Shown here: one piece after another, positions 62,874 to 64,000 of the stretch | Layout of the letters: each line of letters opens with the position of its first letter | Numbering within the stretch: the first letter of the stretch is position 1 | Assembly: GCF_900107635.1 (NCBI RefSeq) | Contig: NZ_FNRD01000003.1 | Location: forward strand, 1-64,000 | Direction of reading: 5' to 3' | DNA length: 64,000 bases | From: Flavobacterium gillisiae | Lineage (GTDB): Bacteria; Bacteroidota; Bacteroidia; Flavobacteriales; Flavobacteriaceae | Position numbers and translations under genes: made by a program | The notes under the pieces: generated by a model | The model's input: the letters and a program-made list of their open reading frames with translations, nothing else | Databases searched by the model: none | Told to the model about the DNA's origin: nothing

Positions 62874-63650
62874 TTATTTCCCTCCGTTTGCTTTAAGATC
62901 TGCTAAACATTGGGCGTCTAGTTTCGGGGCTGAACCTCCTGAAACCATATTGGCAACTCCACTTCCTGATTCTGCAGACCAATACATTAAACAACTTTCT
63001 ACATTACAATGTTTTTCGTGTGCAGTATCTTCATGGTTGCTTTGCAAAGGTGTTCCTAGATTAGTAAGTCCAAGGATATGACCAAACTCATGAGTTATTA
63101 TTGTTGTTTCAAATAAAGCTCTATTAGGTTCAAAAGGACTATCGCTTAAACTCTGAATCGTCTTCTCATAAATTACAAAGGACGTATTTCTATAAGCCGT
63201 TCCTAAAACATAGCTGTTTCCTGAGTCAGAAGCAGAAGCTCCATCTATAAAAAGAGCCCAAACCGCGATCTGATCTGCCGTGTTGTACTTCGTTCTATTG
63301 GCATCTTCGATAGCGACAATTTCTTGATTTGTAAAAGTGGCTTTCCCCGGTGACGCAATTGCTCTCTTTACAACTGTTATTCCCCCTGACTTATTAGTTC
63401 TGGCATTCAAAAAAGAAGTGAAATTACTAATTGCTGTCGCTGATGGTTCGTATCCTTGGACATAAACCAATTCGATTACCATGCTTTTATAAGTATCCCC
63501 AGATAATAAATCATGGGATGAACTTCCTGTTGCTTTTTTATTATTACTGATTGAGAATCCTTCTACAGAAGTAGTAGACGAACTATCTTCTTTTGAACAA
63601 GAAACTAATAAGGCAAAGGCCATCGTTACTAATGCAATTCTTTTTTTCAT
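62874..63650 (-). CDS. Zinc metalloprotease lipoprotein (HExxH, M-family, Bacteroidota type)
   Basis: 258 residues. Lipoprotein signal with Cys18 (ALLVSCSKE). The zinc site is HEFGHILGLTN (His187, Glu188, His191). In the metzincin pattern HExxHxxGxxH the third position is Asn197 here, so the third ligand is probably another residue, such as His206, His211 or His214 in NHEDTAHEKH. CLMYW, with Met222, fits the Met-turn. It is likely exported and anchored in a membrane. It is 24 bases upstream of the PorT-like barrel. Confidence 0.88.
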   Translation of the reverse strand: MKKRIALVTMAFALLVSCSKEDSSSTTSVEGFSISNNKKATGSSSHDLLSGDTYKSMVIELVYVQGYEPSATAISNFTSFLNARTNKSGGITVVKRAIASPGKATFTNQEIVAIEDANRTKYNTADQIAVWALFIDGASASDSGNSYVLGTAYRNTSFVIYEKTIQSLSDSPFEPNRALFETTIITHEFGHILGLTNLGTPLQSNHEDTAHEKHCNVESCLMYWSAESGSGVANMVSGGSAPKLDAQCLADLKANGGK

Positions 63651-63748
63651 TTTATTCTTTTTTTATGAATCCTTTTTTTTTAAAAAACAGCAACCATTTC
63701 CGGTTGCTGTTTTAAACTAATCCAATATTTTTAAGCTAATCGCTTTAA

Positions 63749-64000
63749 TTATATTTGCGTCAACACTAAGGTTACGGCAGCATTTGTTTTACTTTGTAGC
63801 GTTATTGTCGATGTAGTGACACTTGCTACTTTCCATGTATTATTCAATAAGCTAAAAGAAGTACTTCCTGTGAAATTCAATTTCAGAAAAACATCTAACT
63901 CTGAACTTACTGCATAAGTCCCTGTAGCAGTAGTTGTTAAAGCAGTGACCGCTTTCACTTTCCAATCGTTCGCAAAGTCTACCGTAGTATCTTTATAATT
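63749..64000 (-). CDS. Uncharacterised protein, C-terminal part (5' end outside window)
   Basis: The reading frame runs off the right window edge; 83 codons are seen and it ends TLVLTQI. The frame reads NYKDTTVDFANDWKVKAVTALTTTATGTY, then SSELDVFLKLNFTGSTSFSLLNNTWKVASVTTSTITLQSKTNAAVTLVLTQI. The many beta-strand-like stretches with W-K-V spacing resemble the C-terminal half of a lipocalin-like lipoprotein, though I cannot confirm it. A GTG at 63958 is unlikely to be the real start because coding-like sequence continues upstream. Confidence 0.55.
   Translation of the reverse strand, partial: NYKDTTVDFANDWKVKAVTALTTTATGTYAVSSELDVFLKLNFTGSTSFSLLNNTWKVASVTTSTITLQSKTNAAVTLVLTQI

Noticed and set aside
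1..64000. CRISPR array
   Set aside because: No regularly spaced 20-40 base repeats with variable spacers. The repeats found are hairpin families or 6-9 bp tandem repeats in genes.

Overview
The window looks like a chromosomal segment of a Flavobacterium or close Bacteroidota relative. The signs are low GC, SusC/SusD-type TonB nutrient uptake, RteC and DUF6520-like proteins, a UpxY-type (NusG-like) antiterminator in front of a capsule locus, a TPR plus AraC sensor-regulator, and dispersed hairpin repeats. There is no complete RNA gene, no CRISPR array and no integrase.

Layout. (1) 1-9834: the end of an AraC regulator, a MauE/DoxX-like membrane redox protein whose C-terminal domain is split off by a one-base frameshift, a tiny secreted four-cysteine protein, and a divergent susC-susD-S9 peptidase operon. 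Together they look like one peptide-uptake or peptide-processing locus. (2) 9835-20151: an accessory region with small regulators (XRE, Fic with a palindromic operator on its own start codon, RteC, TPR/AraC), several families of structured repeats, and a decaying island remnant: an HTH gene with no usable start, a winged-helix gene cut by a CAA-to-TAA type change, a PSP1 gene cut by a CAG-to-TAG type change, then apaG and a probable IS21 end. (3) 20152-47167: a capsule/exopolysaccharide locus. On the minus strand, reading from upxY, it holds a cytidylyltransferase-like gene, manC, ugd, fcl, gmd, glycosyltransferases, Wzx, Wzy, acyltransferases, a WecG/TagA transferase, a VanZ-like protein and a WcaJ-like initiating transferase. 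Divergent wza and wzc genes encode export and length control. The sugar genes predict GDP-L-fucose and UDP-glucuronate as precursors. A 3' remnant of gmd between wzx and a glycosyltransferase marks a past cassette exchange. (4) 47947-55324: four signalling genes, namely a LytTR regulator with a degenerate receiver, a receiver/kinase hybrid, a receiver/AraC regulator and a large PAS kinase with an in-frame 9-bp tandem repeat. (5) 55325-56508: an IS3 OrfA remnant and a tRNA 3'-end fragment that looks like an integration scar. (6) 56509-64000: ordinary core-type genes, including SIMPL, rhomboid, LpxL-like, SelO, a class V aminotransferase, an outer-membrane barrel, a zinc metalloprotease lipoprotein and a partial gene at the edge.

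Most unusual signals: a tandem-hairpin motif (GGCTNCGCC followed by a TCACA-NN-TGTGA stem with compensatory outer pairs) recurring in at least three intergenic sites of the capsule region, one of them in the leader just after upxY; a three-copy modular hairpin repeat whose terminal stem covaries; the Fic operator overlapping its start codon; and the four-cysteine secreted protein sitting with a MauE-like redox protein and a SusCD/peptidase operon.
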